Origin: Brevibacillus sedimenti
Lineage (GTDB): Bacteria; Bacillota; Bacilli; Brevibacillales; Brevibacillaceae
Direction: 5' to 3'
NCBI RefSeq assembly: GCF_020923495.1
Contig: NZ_CP064048.1
Coordinates: 2,373,501 to 2,437,500 of the forward strand
DNA: 64,000 bases
This document shows, piece by piece, positions 18,434-27,571 of this stretch (its first letter is position 1; each line of letters opens with the position of its first letter). The notes under the pieces are model-generated. The model did not search any database, had not been told where the DNA came from, and worked only from the letters and a program-made list of their open reading frames with translations. The position numbers and the translations under genes were made by a program.

Positions 18434-19228
18434 GTGGGTATTGGAATTGTCGTAACATCAGGAAAAGGCGGCGTGGGCAAGACGACCACTTCCGCCAATT
18501 TGGGAACGGCGCTCGCTCTCCTGGGCCAGAAAGTCTGCATGGTCGATACGGATATCGGACTGCGCAATCTGGATGTCGTCATGGGACTGGAGAACCGCAT
18601 CATTTACGACCTGGTGGATGTGGCGGAAGGGACTTGCCGCCTGCAGCAGGCGCTGATCAAAGACAAGCGGTTCGAAACCCTGTCCCTGCTGCCGGCTGCA
18701 CAGACCAAGGACAAGTCGGCGGTTTCCCCCGAGCAGATGGAGGAAATCGTCACACAGTTGAAGCGGGAGTTTGACTATGTCCTGATCGACTGCCCGGCCG
18801 GGATCGAGCAGGGATTCCGCAACGCGGTGGCAGGCGCGGATCAGGCGATCGTAGTCACGACGCCAGAGAAAGCCGCTGTCCGTGACGCGGACCGGATCAT
18901 CGGTCTGTTGGAACGGGAACAGGTCGGCATGCCCAAGCTGGTGATCAATCGTGTGCGGTCGCACCTGGTGAAAAACGGCGACATGCTCGATGTGGAAGAT
19001 ATTCTGGATTTGTTAGCCATTGACTTGATTGGCGTTGTGCCGGATGATGATCATGTCATCAAATCGGCTAACCAGGGTGAGCCGGTGGTGATGAACCACG
19101 AGTCCCGTGCGTCCATCGCCTACCGCAACATCGCCCGCCGCCTGTTGGGCGAAGCCGTGCCGCTTCAGCCGCTGCAGGAAAAGACGGGCGTGCTGCAAAA
19201 GGTGCGCAGGTTTTTCGGATTGAAATAA
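18434..19228 (+). CDS. minD: Septum site-determining ATPase MinD
   Basis: ParA/MinD-family ATPase that recruits MinC to the membrane. The deviant Walker A SGKGGVGKTT is at residues 9-18, the switch segment DTDIGLRNLD follows, and DCPAGIEQGF is the MinD-type switch II/Walker B region. The C-terminus (GVLQKVRRFFGLK) is an amphipathic membrane-targeting helix. At 264 aa it is standard. GTG 18434 has AGGAGG 7 nt upstream. No minJ or divIVA is in the window. A terminator follows directly. Confidence 0.97.
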   Translation: MGIGIVVTSGKGGVGKTTTSANLGTALALLGQKVCMVDTDIGLRNLDVVMGLENRIIYDLVDVAEGTCRLQQALIKDKRFETLSLLPAAQTKDKSAVSPEQMEEIVTQLKREFDYVLIDCPAGIEQGFRNAVAGADQAIVVTTPEKAAVRDADRIIGLLEREQVGMPKLVINRVRSHLVKNGDMLDVEDILDLLAIDLIGVVPDDDHVIKSANQGEPVVMNHESRASIAYRNIARRLLGEAVPLQPLQEKTGVLQKVRRFFGLK

Positions 19229-19247
19229 AGCGACGTTAGCCGAACCA

Positions 19248-19275
19248 AAAGAACAGGAGTTTTCCTGTTCTTTCA
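19248..19275 (+). terminator. Terminator after minD
   Basis: Perfect 10-bp stem AAAGAACAGG / CCTGTTCTTT with a 6-nt loop. The following T-tract is short and interrupted. Confidence 0.7.
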
Positions 19276-19360
19276 TTCTTATCGGCGCAGATGCGCAAGC
19301 GGATCCCAGGAAGCCGCGTCCCTCGTGAGAATGGGAGCCAGGGAGGGCGAAGAAACTACT

Positions 19361-20497
19361 ATGTTTGACCTTGAAAAACGACATCTGAAATCGATCGACT
19401 GGCCAATTGTGATCATCCTGTTTGGCTTGGCCGTGTACAGCTACAGTGGTATTTCCGGATCGGACAAAGGTATCCACATGGCCAACCAGCAGATGATCTG
19501 GTACGCGATCGGATTTATGGTGCTTTTCGCTACGCTGCTGTTCGACTATCGGCTGTATTACTCCATGTCTTACGTCTTGTACGCCATCGGCATCATCCTT
19601 TTGATCGGCGTATTCCAGACGACGCCGATCAACAACGCCACGAGTTGGTACCGCCTGCCGGGGGGCGTTTTGTTTCAGCCGTCTGAGCCGATGAAACTGT
19701 TTACGATTTTGACGGTGGCCCGTTACCTGGCCAACAAGGCTGACGATCCCGAGCGGTTCCGGTATTTCTATCAGCTCATTCCCGTCGGGCTCATCGTCGC
19801 CGTGCCCTTGCTGTTGATTTTGGTGCAGCCCGATTTGGGAAGCGCGCTGGTGTACTGCAGCATTTTGGCCACCATGCTGCTTGTGGGGGGCATCCGGTTG
19901 AAACACGTGCTCTACCTGGGCACGCTCGTCGGCAGCTTTTTCGGGTTTATGACGTATCTGTACTTTTTCCATCAGTCGATTTTCTTCAAGATCTTCAAAC
20001 CGTATCAGTTTGATCGGATCAAGTTTTGGCTCAACCCCGATCTGGAACCGATGGGGCGCGGTTTTCAATTGAAGCAATCGCTGATTGCGATCGGCTCCGG
20101 CCAACTGTTTGGCAAAGGCATTAACACGCCGACCCAGGCCAGTTTCGGCTGGGTCCCCGTCGGCGAAAGCGACTTCATCTTTACCGTCATTGCGGAAAAG
20201 CTCGGTTTCGTCGGCGCGGGTGTGCTGATGATCCTGTTCTTCTTCCTGATTTACCGGATGATCCGCATCGCGATGGAGGTTAAAGATCCGTTTGGTTCCT
20301 ATGTAGTGGCAGGGGTGGTCGGCATGTTCACGTTCCAGATTTTTGAGAACATCGGCATGACCATCCAGTTGATGCCCATCACCGGGCTTCCACTGCCCTT
20401 TATCAGCTACGGCGGCAGCTCGCTGTTGACCAATTTTCTGATCATCGGCGTCGTCCTGAACATCGGGATGCGCAAGGACAGACTGCGTTTTGATTAA
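19361..20497 (+). CDS. rodA: SEDS-family peptidoglycan polymerase, RodA-type
   Basis: Polytopic membrane glycosyltransferase of the FtsW/RodA/SpoVE family, about 378 aa and 10 helices. SEDS hallmarks are VLFQPSEPMKL, LVQPDLGSALVY and the C-terminal LPLPFISYGGSSLLTNF signature. RodA rather than FtsW/SpoVE is preferred from its place in an mre/PBP2/min cluster and the N-terminal RHLKSIDW, a common RodA opening. ATG 19361 is chosen because the protein then starts like other RodAs; GGGAGGG is about 13 nt upstream, longer than ideal. Probable partner of the PBP2 encoded upstream. Confidence 0.88.
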   Translation: MFDLEKRHLKSIDWPIVIILFGLAVYSYSGISGSDKGIHMANQQMIWYAIGFMVLFATLLFDYRLYYSMSYVLYAIGIILLIGVFQTTPINNATSWYRLPGGVLFQPSEPMKLFTILTVARYLANKADDPERFRYFYQLIPVGLIVAVPLLLILVQPDLGSALVYCSILATMLLVGGIRLKHVLYLGTLVGSFFGFMTYLYFFHQSIFFKIFKPYQFDRIKFWLNPDLEPMGRGFQLKQSLIAIGSGQLFGKGINTPTQASFGWVPVGESDFIFTVIAEKLGFVGAGVLMILFFFLIYRMIRIAMEVKDPFGSYVVAGVVGMFTFQIFENIGMTIQLMPITGLPLPFISYGGSSLLTNFLIIGVVLNIGMRKDRLRFD

Positions 20498-20501
20498 ATG
20501 C

Positions 20502-20530
20502 GTGACAAACCGATCCGGATGTGATACACT
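20502..20530 (+). promoter_or_regulatory. Promoter of the cold-shock gene leader
   Basis: GTGACA, 17-nt spacer, TACACT with an extended -10 (TGATACACT). The start would fall near 20537, giving a leader of about 194 nt before the csp ATG. Confidence 0.65.
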
Positions 20531-20536
20531 CAATCT

Positions 20537-20730
20537 AAGTTAACCCGTTTTACTAGCTGTAGTGATTTGATATAGGTTGTGGAGTCGTACCTTGTTGAGA
20601 GACGCCACCATGTGGTCAAATCTCGGCTCGGTACGACTTTTTCCATACCGGCAAAAACTCCTCTGTAAAAACAGGTTAACGGATCACTCTTTCGCCCCGA
20701 TGCGGGCGCATGTTTAGGAGGTTTTGTTTC
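20537..20730 (+). promoter_or_regulatory. Structured 5' leader of csp
   Basis: Three elements are seen. (1) GTTAACCCGTTTTAC at 20539-20553 can pair with 20665-20680 (14 bp, one mismatch, one bulge). (2) Between them, GTCGTACC / GGTACGAC at 20584-20637 forms a hairpin with an inner GAGA/TCTC stem, followed by five Ts. (3) AAAACTCCT at 20654-20662 is complementary to the AGGAGGTTTT Shine-Dalgarno region at 20716-20725. Long structured leaders are known for cold-shock mRNAs; this arrangement I do not recognise. Confidence 0.55.
20584..20642 (+). terminator. Terminator-like hairpin inside the csp leader
   Basis: 8-bp stem GTCGTACC / GGTACGAC closing a 38-nt loop with its own GAGA/TCTC and CCAC/GTGG pairing, then TTTTT. 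It could end a ~105-nt small RNA from the csp promoter, or serve as attenuator or rodA terminator. Confidence 0.5.
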
Positions 20731-20931
20731 ATGCAACAAGGTATTGTTAAATGGTTCAACGCGGAGAAAGGATACGGTTTCATCCAGGTTGAAGGCGGAG
20801 ATGACGTATTCGTACACTACAGCGCTATCCAGGCAGAGGGTTTTAAAACGCTGGAAGAAGGTCAAAAGGTTGAGTTCGAAATCGTTCAAGGCAGCCGCGG
20901 ACCGCAAGCTGCGAACGTTGTGAAACTGTAA
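20731..20931 (+). CDS. csp: Cold-shock protein (CspB/CspD family)
   Basis: 66-aa single OB-fold RNA chaperone. RNP1 (KGYGFIQV) and RNP2 (DVFVHYSAI) are both intact, and the N-terminal [11 protein letters not shown] is canonical. The ATG is chosen because AGGAGGT is 8 nt upstream and the family starts with M-x-x-G-x-V-K-W-F. It is monocistronic: its own promoter, long leader and a strong terminator flank it. It probably destabilises mRNA secondary structure at low temperature and may act on its own leader (inference). Confidence 0.96.
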   Translation: MQQGIVKWFNAEKGYGFIQVEGGDDVFVHYSAIQAEGFKTLEEGQKVEFEIVQGSRGPQAANVVKL

Positions 20932-20946
20932 ACAATGGCCCATATC

Positions 20947-20980
20947 AAAAGCAGTCTCTCGATGGAGAGGCTGCTTTTTT
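20947..20980 (+). terminator. Terminator after csp
   Basis: 14-bp stem AAAAGCAGTCTCTC / GAGAGGCTGCTTTT, GATG loop, then a T-run. Confidence 0.85.
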
Positions 20981-21053
20981 GCATGTCGGGGCAGTCCCCA
21001 GCTGCCCAGGTCAACAGCCGTCATCCGTTCCTTACGGCTGTATGCCGCGCGGT

Positions 21054-21059
21054 TATAAT
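21054..21059 (+). promoter_or_regulatory. -10 element upstream of spoIVFA
   Basis: Perfect TATAAT about 56 nt before the spoIVFA start. The -35 region (CTTACG at 17-nt spacing) is weak, so it may need an activator or be a chance match. Confidence 0.4.
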
Positions 21060-21114
21060 GCGGACAGACAGGTCATAAGATGGTACAAAAGCTTGGCCAT
21101 CGGAGGGATGGGAC

Positions 21115-21891
21115 ATGTTCGACGAAGTGGATCGTGTCAAAGAGAGGAGGCGGGCGCGGATGGAGCGGATTCGCTCACAGTCGCGCGACAGTCTGGCCCC
21201 GTTTGTCGACGACTGGAAAGATCCGATCGACCCCGACGACGCTCTGTTTCCATACGTTTCCCGCCGGAACAGCACCATGCCCCAACTGCCTGACCGGGAG
21301 CAATGGGGCATCCGGATCTTCGCGTCCGCGCTATTGGTGGGTCTGGCCTATCTGATTTTCCAAACGTCCGTCGTTCCGTTGGACTGGAAACATTCGGCGC
21401 GCGAAGTGATGACGCGCGATTTTAATTTTGCCGGCGTGGCCGACTGGTACGAAGCGCGCTTCGGTGCATTGCCGACGCTGTTGCCGTCCCTGTCGGGCAA
21501 GAAAGCGGTTCCGGTGGACGGGCACAGCACACAGACCGTCTGGAAATGGCCGGTTTCGTGGAAAGTGGTGAAGCCCTTTGACCATGCCAGCGGCAAGGTT
21601 GTGCTGAGCACCGGGACAGACGGTGCGGTCACGATGGGCGAGGCCGGGTGGGTGACGTTTGTGGGGGAAAAGCCTGGTTTTGGCACGACGGTGGTTGTCC
21701 GTCTGGCCCAGGGACGGGAGATGTGGTTTGGCAATTTGGAGAAAATTCAGGTCGCGGTAAACGACTTTCTCCAGCCGGGACAGGTGGTGGGCATCCCGCG
21801 AGCCATCAATGAAACGGCCCGGTATCTGTACCTGGGGGCACGGGCGCAGGAGCAGGCGATCGATCCGCTGGATGTGATTTCCTTTGAATGA
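21115..21891 (+). CDS. spoIVFA: Stage IV sporulation protein FA (SpoIVFA)
   Basis: Mother-cell membrane protein of the outer forespore membrane that holds SpoIVFB inactive with BofA until the forespore signal arrives. 258 aa: a basic N-terminus (VKERRRARMERIRS), one transmembrane helix near residues 68-84 (RIFASALLVGLAYLIFQTSV), and a C-terminal LytM/M23-like domain without the zinc-binding residues (VTMGEAGWVTFVGEKPGFG; VVRLAQGREMWFGNLEKI). GGAGGG precedes the ATG. It overlaps spoIVFB by 8 nt, as expected for the stoichiometric pair. Confidence 0.9.
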   Translation: MFDEVDRVKERRRARMERIRSQSRDSLAPFVDDWKDPIDPDDALFPYVSRRNSTMPQLPDREQWGIRIFASALLVGLAYLIFQTSVVPLDWKHSAREVMTRDFNFAGVADWYEARFGALPTLLPSLSGKKAVPVDGHSTQTVWKWPVSWKVVKPFDHASGKVVLSTGTDGAVTMGEAGWVTFVGEKPGFGTTVVVRLAQGREMWFGNLEKIQVAVNDFLQPGQVVGIPRAINETARYLYLGARAQEQAIDPLDVISFE

Positions 21892-22720
21892 GTGGCGCCC
21901 GTTCGGCATCCGCCTGCGCATTCACCTGCTGTTTTGGATTGTGATCGGCATGTCGATCCTGTTGGGAAAGTTTTGGGAGATTATCACCCTGTTTGTGATC
22001 GTGCTGATTCACGAGATGGGGCATATCGCGGTCGCCAGGGAGCTGGGCTGGACGGTCACGGAAGTGGAATTGCTGCCGTTTGGCGGCGTGGCGACGATGG
22101 AGGAAGCCTACGCAGTCGATCCGCTTGACGAGATTGTGGTGGCCCTGGCCGGCCCGTTTCTCAACGTGGTCATGATCGCGGTCTCCCTGGTATGCTGGTA
22201 TGCCGGCATCTGGACGGATGAGTGGGCCCGCTTTTTCCTGGCCGGCAACGTGGCGGTCGCCGGCTTCAACCTGCTGCCGATCTGGCCGCTGGATGGGGGG
22301 CGGATCGTTCAAGCTGTCCTCTGCTGGTGCATGCCATACCGCCGGGCAGCCATCGCGTCGCTGACACTGAGCGCCATGCTGTCTGCACTGATGCTGGGTG
22401 TGTCTGTCCTGTCTCTGCAGACGAATGTCGCCGTGGTGGCCGTGTATCTGCTGGCCGTCAACATTCAGGCCTTTTTGCGTTTTCCCTACCAATTCATCCG
22501 CTTTCTGATGGAAAAATACGCGCGCCAGCCGGAAGAGTACGGTGTGCGGGCCTTGACCGTTCCGCCCGAGTCGACGGCGATGGAGGTGTCTCATCTGCTG
22601 CGGCGCGGCTGTTCCCACCTGGTCTACGTGCAGGGGAGCGGTCTGCTGGCTGAGGAGCGGCTGCTGCATGCGCTTCTGTTTGAAAACAAACACGATACCG
22701 CCGTCGGGCAGTTGGTGTGA
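21884..22720 (+). CDS. spoIVFB: Sigma-K-processing intramembrane metalloprotease SpoIVFB
   Basis: Site-2-type zinc protease that cleaves pro-sigma-K in the mother cell. The HEMGH zinc motif falls at H43-E44-x-x-H47 and the third ligand at D137 in PIWPLDGGR. These numbers match the known B. subtilis catalytic residues and support the TTG start at 21884. About six membrane helices are followed by a C-terminal CBS-like domain (about 195-275) that senses nucleotide in the homologue. The TTG lies inside the end of spoIVFA, so translation is coupled. Confidence 0.93.
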   Translation: MNEWRPFGIRLRIHLLFWIVIGMSILLGKFWEIITLFVIVLIHEMGHIAVARELGWTVTEVELLPFGGVATMEEAYAVDPLDEIVVALAGPFLNVVMIAVSLVCWYAGIWTDEWARFFLAGNVAVAGFNLLPIWPLDGGRIVQAVLCWCMPYRRAAIASLTLSAMLSALMLGVSVLSLQTNVAVVAVYLLAVNIQAFLRFPYQFIRFLMEKYARQPEEYGVRALTVPPESTAMEVSHLLRRGCSHLVYVQGSGLLAEERLLHALLFENKHDTAVGQLV

Positions 22721-22722
22721 GC

Positions 22723-22747
22723 GCGGCCCCGCCGCTTTTCTTTTTTT
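22723..22747 (+). terminator. Weak terminator after spoIVFB
   Basis: 5-bp GC stem GCGGC / GCCGC with a CCC loop, then TTTTCTTTTTTT. Short stem but long T-tract. The rest of the gap to 22888 shows no supportable gene. Confidence 0.45.
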
Positions 22748-22888
22748 CACCGCTGTGGTAGAGTACGTGGTGCGAGTGATGATGCGGACCCCGCCCAAGC
22801 GATGGTGGGCATGGCGTGGACGTGCGGGACGTCAAGCCGGCCCGTCCGTCTTACATGCGCGGGAAGAGGGAAAAAGGAGAGGAACGGC

Positions 22889-24421
22889 GTGAAACAGGTG
22901 GCTATCAGCGGGTCTGGCGGCAGGCTCTGGGCGGCGCTGCTTGAACAGGGGCGACTGGTCGAATGGCGCAGCGAACAGGCGGAGACGGAACCGCAGGCGG
23001 GTTGTGTCTACCGGGGCAGGGTGACGGATGTGCTGCCGGGGATACAGGCCGCCTTTGTCGACATCGGCCAGGGAAAAAACGCCTTTTTGTACGTGGACGA
23101 TGCCCTGCCGCCGTTTCATGGAACGGAAAAGCGCCTGATCAACGAGCTGGTGCGAGTAGGTGAAACACTGCTGGTGCAGGTGAGCAAGGAAGCGGCGGAA
23201 GGGAAGGCGCCAAAAGTGACGACGCGCGTCAGCATCCCCGGCCGACTGCTGGTGTACCTGCCTCCGGAGGGACGAGCCGTCGGGACGGTGGAAAACGGCC
23301 TGCCGGTCGCAAGCGTGCCGGCCGAGCCGACTGCCCGCGTCTCGGTTTCGCGCAAGATTGCGGACGAGGCAAAACGGCGGAAGCTGCGGGAGCGGGCCGC
23401 CGGACTGCTGGAGGACGGCGAAGGAGTGATCGTGCGGACGGAAGCCGAACATGTCGACGATGAAGCAGTGGCCCGCGAGCTAACCTTTTTGCGAAAGCGC
23501 TGGCGGGAAGCGCTCGCCTCGGCCGCCGGGCGGAAAACGCCGTGCCTGATCTGCCGCGATGTCGGACTGATTGAGGCGGCACTGCGCGACTTTGGAGCGG
23601 AGGACGCGGAGGAGATCATCGTCGAAGAGACGGCCGCCTTTCAGCGCGTCAAGGAACTGACGGAGGTGCTGTATCCCGACGCGGCGGACAAGATTCGCCG
23701 CTATCAGGGCAGGGAACCGCTGTTTGAGCGGCTCGGCTTGGAGGCCCAACTGGACCGGGCGCTGCAGCGGCGCATCCCCCTGCCGAGCGGCGTCCATCTC
23801 GTGTTTGACCGCACGGAAGCGATGACGGTGATCGACGTCAACACGGGAGCCTTTAGCGGCAAAGGGGGACAGCAGCGCGAACAGGCGATAACTGCCGCCA
23901 ACCTGGAAGCGGCCCGGGAGATTGCCCGTCAACTGCGGCTGCGCGACATCGGTGGGATTGTCCTGATCGATTTTGTAAACATGCAGGAAGCGGCCAATCG
24001 GGAGCGGGTGTTGGCTGCCCTGCGCGCCGAAGCGGCCAAGGATACGGCGCCGGTGGCGGTGTTAGGCATGACCGCGCTCGGCCTGGTTGAGCTGACTCGC
24101 AAGCGGGTGCGGGCCAGCCTGGCCGAACGGATGACGGAGCCGTGCTCCTGCTGTGGCGGAACGGGACGAGTCCTCTCCGTCGACGAGCTGGAGCGCCGAC
24201 TGTTTGACGAGCTGGGCGGGCTTGTCCTCAGCCAGGAGGCGGAAGCGGCGCTGGTCGAGGTGCCGGCCCGGATGTACGAACGCTTGGCGGCTGATAGTCC
24301 AGAGGGGCGGCCGCTGCATCTGTACGTGCTGCGCGCTGACCATCTTCCGCCCGAGCGATACCGCATCCTGTACGCCGGCCGCAGAGAGGAAGCGGACCGG
24401 CTGTATCGGGAAAAAGCATAA
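22889..24421 (+). CDS. rng: Ribonuclease G/E family protein
   Basis: Single-strand endoribonuclease of the RNase E/G family, about 510 aa. An S1 RNA-binding domain spans about residues 37-115 (YRGRVTDVLPGIQAAFVDIG), followed by the RNase-H-like/DNase I-like catalytic core with metal-binding D316 (VIDVNTG) and D361 (LIDFVNMQEA). The zinc-link motif CSCCGGTGR follows near residue 425. It is shorter than RNase E and lacks its scaffold tail. GTG 22889 is chosen because AAGGAGAGGA lies 5-8 nt upstream and the protein then opens KQVAISGSGG. It precedes rplU, a common arrangement outside Bacillus subtilis. Confidence 0.92.
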   Translation: MKQVAISGSGGRLWAALLEQGRLVEWRSEQAETEPQAGCVYRGRVTDVLPGIQAAFVDIGQGKNAFLYVDDALPPFHGTEKRLINELVRVGETLLVQVSKEAAEGKAPKVTTRVSIPGRLLVYLPPEGRAVGTVENGLPVASVPAEPTARVSVSRKIADEAKRRKLRERAAGLLEDGEGVIVRTEAEHVDDEAVARELTFLRKRWREALASAAGRKTPCLICRDVGLIEAALRDFGAEDAEEIIVEETAAFQRVKELTEVLYPDAADKIRRYQGREPLFERLGLEAQLDRALQRRIPLPSGVHLVFDRTEAMTVIDVNTGAFSGKGGQQREQAITAANLEAAREIARQLRLRDIGGIVLIDFVNMQEAANRERVLAALRAEAAKDTAPVAVLGMTALGLVELTRKRVRASLAERMTEPCSCCGGTGRVLSVDELERRLFDELGGLVLSQEAEAALVEVPARMYERLAADSPEGRPLHLYVLRADHLPPERYRILYAGRREEADRLYREKA

Positions 24422-24427
24422 AATGCC

Positions 24428-24456
24428 TTGACTGTACAGTACAGGTATGGTAACCT
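24428..24456 (+). promoter_or_regulatory. Promoter of the rplU operon
   Basis: TTGACT, 17-nt spacer, TAACCT with TGG just before it (extended -10). It leaves a leader of about 110 nt before rplU. Confidence 0.55.
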
Positions 24457-24512
24457 AATGTCTGTCATGCAGCTATGCCTCGCGCATACTGTAACCGCTC
24501 GAATCAGGTTGG

Positions 24513-24571
24513 ACAAGACGCCGTTCGCGGCGCACCTGCACAGGCGAGTCTGAGTATAGGAGGTGCACAAC
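24513..24571 (+). promoter_or_regulatory. L21-type ribosomal leader of rplU
   Basis: A CGCCG-UUCG-CGGCG hairpin at 24519-24532 is followed by CCTG-CA-CAGG, and AGAC/GTCT (24516/24548) can close around them. Competing with these, GCACCT at 24532-24537 is fully complementary to AGGTGC (24561-24566) in the Shine-Dalgarno. An L21 leader upstream of rplU is known in Firmicutes; assignment here is by position and structure. Confidence 0.55.
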
Positions 24572-24883
24572 ATGTACGCAATTATCGAAACCGGCGGCAA
24601 GCAATACAAAGTAGAAGAAGGCTCTGTTCTCTACATCGAGAAACTGGCTGCAGGCGAAGGTGACGTAGTTACTTTCGACAAAGTTCTCTTTGTAAGCAAA
24701 GACGGCAAAGTTACGGCAGGTACTCCTACCGTAGCAGGCGCAACGGTAACCGGCAAAGTAGAAAAACACGGTAAAGGTCAAAAAATTATCGTGTACAAAT
24801 ACAAAGCCAAGAAAAACTACCGTCGCAAACAAGGTCACCGTCAACCGTTCACCAAAGTTGTGATCGAAAAGATCAATGCGTAA
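24572..24883 (+). CDS. rplU: 50S ribosomal protein L21
   Basis: 23S rRNA-binding protein of the large subunit. 103 aa starting [17 protein letters not shown], the standard L21 opening, and ending with the basic [19 protein letters not shown] signature. AGGAGGTG lies 6 nt before ATG 24572; an upstream in-frame GTG at 24563 is inside that site. It leads rplU-prp-rpmA. Codons are visibly more biased and less GC-rich than in neighbours, as expected for a highly expressed gene. Confidence 0.98.
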   Translation: MYAIIETGGKQYKVEEGSVLYIEKLAAGEGDVVTFDKVLFVSKDGKVTAGTPTVAGATVTGKVEKHGKGQKIIVYKYKAKKNYRRKQGHRQPFTKVVIEKINA

Positions 24884-24901
24884 TTTTGGTGACGTACCGA
24901 G

Positions 24902-25255
24902 ATGATTACCGTAACTGTTCAGCGCAATGCGCACTGTGAAATTGAAGAGATTGCGATTTCGGGACATGCCAACGCCGGCAGGCATGGCGAGGACATCGTC
25001 TGTGCAGCCGTGTCCGCGGTCAGTCTCGGGATCGTCAATTCGATTCAGCCACTGCTCGGATTTGTTCCGGACGTTGAGCACGCAGCAGAAGAGGGCGGGT
25101 TTCTCCGCTGGAGAGTGGGCCGTCTCGACGACGCTCGCCTTCATGAGAAACAACAGCTCTTGGCTGAGAGCATGGTTGTTGCCCTGTTTGTTGTAGCTGA
25201 AACGAACGGAAAATACGTGGCGATTCACGATTCAAAATGGCAAGGAGGTGCCTGA
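24902..25255 (+). CDS. prp: Ribosomal-processing cysteine protease Prp
   Basis: 117-aa cysteine protease that removes the N-terminal extension of L27. The catalytic pair H22 (SGHANAG) and C34 (EDIVCAAVS) is at the same positions as in characterised Prp. It lies between rplU and rpmA as in all L27-cleaving Firmicutes (YsxB in B. subtilis). The start is an ATG 18 nt after rplU with a weak SD, consistent with lower expression than the ribosomal proteins on the same mRNA. Its last codons overlap the rpmA ribosome-binding region. Confidence 0.95.
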   Translation: MITVTVQRNAHCEIEEIAISGHANAGRHGEDIVCAAVSAVSLGIVNSIQPLLGFVPDVEHAAEEGGFLRWRVGRLDDARLHEKQQLLAESMVVALFVVAETNGKYVAIHDSKWQGGA

Positions 25256-25257
25256 CT

Positions 25258-25557
25258 ATGAAATTCCTGTTCCCAGTTGACCTGCAGTTCTTCGCCTCCA
25301 AAAAAGGGGTAGGTTCTACCAAGAACGGTCGCGACTCCATCTCCAAACGTCTGGGTGTGAAGCGCGGCGACGGTCAATTCGTGAAAGCTGGCAACATCCT
25401 CGTACGCCAACGCGGTACGAAGATCTACCCGGGTGCTAACGTCATGAGAGGCGGCGACGACACGCTGTTTGCAACGGCTGACGGCATCGTTCGCTTCAAG
25501 CGTCTGGGCCGCGATCGCAAACAAGTGGTGATCGAACCGGTCGCTTCTCAAGCGTAA
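25258..25557 (+). CDS. rpmA: 50S ribosomal protein L27 with cleavable extension
   Basis: 99-aa precursor. The N-terminus [20 protein letters not shown] carries the Prp cleavage motif, with cutting expected between FF and ASKKG, exposing the N-terminus that reaches the peptidyl-transferase centre. The body ([33 protein letters not shown]) is canonical. GGAGGTG lies 10 nt before ATG 25258, inside the end of prp. The extension is somewhat longer than in Staphylococcus. A strong terminator follows. Confidence 0.98.
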   Translation: MKFLFPVDLQFFASKKGVGSTKNGRDSISKRLGVKRGDGQFVKAGNILVRQRGTKIYPGANVMRGGDDTLFATADGIVRFKRLGRDRKQVVIEPVASQA

Positions 25558-25571
25558 ATAGTTCGGAGACG

Positions 25572-25604
25572 AAAACCCAGCCTTGTCGCTGGGTTTTCTT
25601 TTTA
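25572..25604 (+). terminator. Terminator after rpmA
   Basis: Perfect 10-bp stem AAAACCCAGC / GCTGGGTTTT, 6-nt loop, then CTTTTT. Confidence 0.9.
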
Positions 25605-25642
25605 TCCGGCATGGAGGATTTCTTTTAGTCGTTACGCAGGTA

Positions 25643-25651
25643 TGGTACAAT
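25643..25651 (+). promoter_or_regulatory. Extended -10 promoter for spo0B-obg
   Basis: TGGTACAAT after the rpmA terminator. It overlaps an upstream in-frame ATG at 25650, which argues that spo0B starts further downstream. Confidence 0.5.
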
Positions 25652-25688
25652 GGTAGAAGAAAGAAATTTATCGGTTTGGGTGGGGAAG

Positions 25689-27564
<1,876 letters not shown>

Positions 27565-27571
27565 TAACAGT

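Noticed and set aside
19013-20533. 506-codon minus-strand frame opposite rodA
   Set aside because: Composition shadow of a membrane protein gene; the SEDS signature is on the plus strand.
20537-20645. 6S RNA or SRP RNA in front of csp
   Set aside because: Too short and lacks the large internal bubble of 6S or the Alu/S-domain features of SRP RNA.
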